Shown one piece after another: positions 42,789 to 42,818 of a stretch of 42,818 bases of DNA. A program made the translations under genes and the position numbers. The first letter of the stretch is position 1; every line of letters starts with the position of its first letter. Origin of the DNA: Aeromonas fluvialis (GTDB lineage Bacteria > Pseudomonadota > Gammaproteobacteria > Enterobacterales > Aeromonadaceae); assembly GCF_000819885.1 (NCBI RefSeq), contig NZ_CDBO01000014.1, forward strand, positions 1 to 42,818, in the 5' to 3' direction. The notes beneath the pieces are model-generated. The model was not told the DNA's origin. It searched no databases and saw only the letters and a list, made by a program, of their open reading frames with translations.

Positions 42789-42818
42789 ATGATAAACCGA
42801 TTTGCTGAATATCAGCCA
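42789..42818 (+). CDS. Possible start of a gene cut by the window edge
   Basis: ATG 42789 is preceded by GGGGAGGG at good spacing and the frame is open for its ten visible codons (MINRFAEYQP). It is divergent from the lipoprotein gene. Ten residues are too few to name a family. Confidence 0.4.
   Translation, partial: MINRFAEYQP

Overview
The window is about 42.8 kb of high-GC gammaproteobacterial DNA. The gene set (leuABCD with a leuL leader, ilvIH encoding acetolactate synthase III, a TPP-riboswitch-controlled thiBPQ operon, a split coenzyme-B12-dependent ribonucleotide reductase of the NrdJa/NrdJb type, a PIN-PhoH protein) and the codon use best fit an Aeromonas-like chromosome. The genus is an inference from protein character, not from a database search.

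The window has two parts. Positions 1 to about 16,300 are the integrase-proximal part of a genomic island. Positions about 16,440 to the end are ordinary chromosome. The island ends at a P4-type tyrosine integrase (15033-16250) whose start codon faces the chromosome. Reading inward from it there are a 58-aa ORF, an AT-rich unknown gene, an AlpA-type regulator and a YagK/YfjJ (inovirus Gp2-like) replication-type protein. Next come the 3' end of a group II intron and a decayed winged-helix fragment. Two cargo blocks follow: a three-gene membrane module (glycine-zipper protein, HNH-like nuclease with membrane segments, YkgJ-type cysteine-cluster protein) and a DUF262/DUF1524 GmrSD-type restriction enzyme. 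Beyond these lie DUF932 and LRAT-fold genes, an XRE regulator overlapping the LRAT gene tail to tail, two secreted proteins sharing a repeated domain, DUF2787, two unknown genes and the start of a RadC-like gene. The outer island end is outside the window.

The chromosomal part begins with an EamA exporter. It is followed by a translationally coupled DUF3100-type two-component transporter plus M20 amidohydrolase operon, with a CysB-family LysR gene broken by an exact 29-bp tandem duplication lying convergent to it. Then come a LysE exporter, ilvIH (with a duplicated gene junction that encodes a chimeric mini-ORF), a 50-aa protein, a TIGR00661-type glycosyltransferase with a PAP2 phosphatase, and a TetR regulator. 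The leucine operon has a leader peptide rich in CUA codons and an attenuator. After it are a secreted transglutaminase-like protein, a PilZ protein, thiBPQ under a TPP riboswitch, PIN-PhoH, nrdJb/nrdJa behind two well-spaced NrdR-like boxes, and a small lipoprotein.

The best candidate for a poorly described system is 7569-10615. It encodes a membrane-anchored HNH-like protein together with a glycine-zipper protein and a cysteine-cluster protein, and it sits next to a restriction gene on a mobile island. The LRAT/XRE pair and the secreted repeat-domain proteins are secondary candidates.
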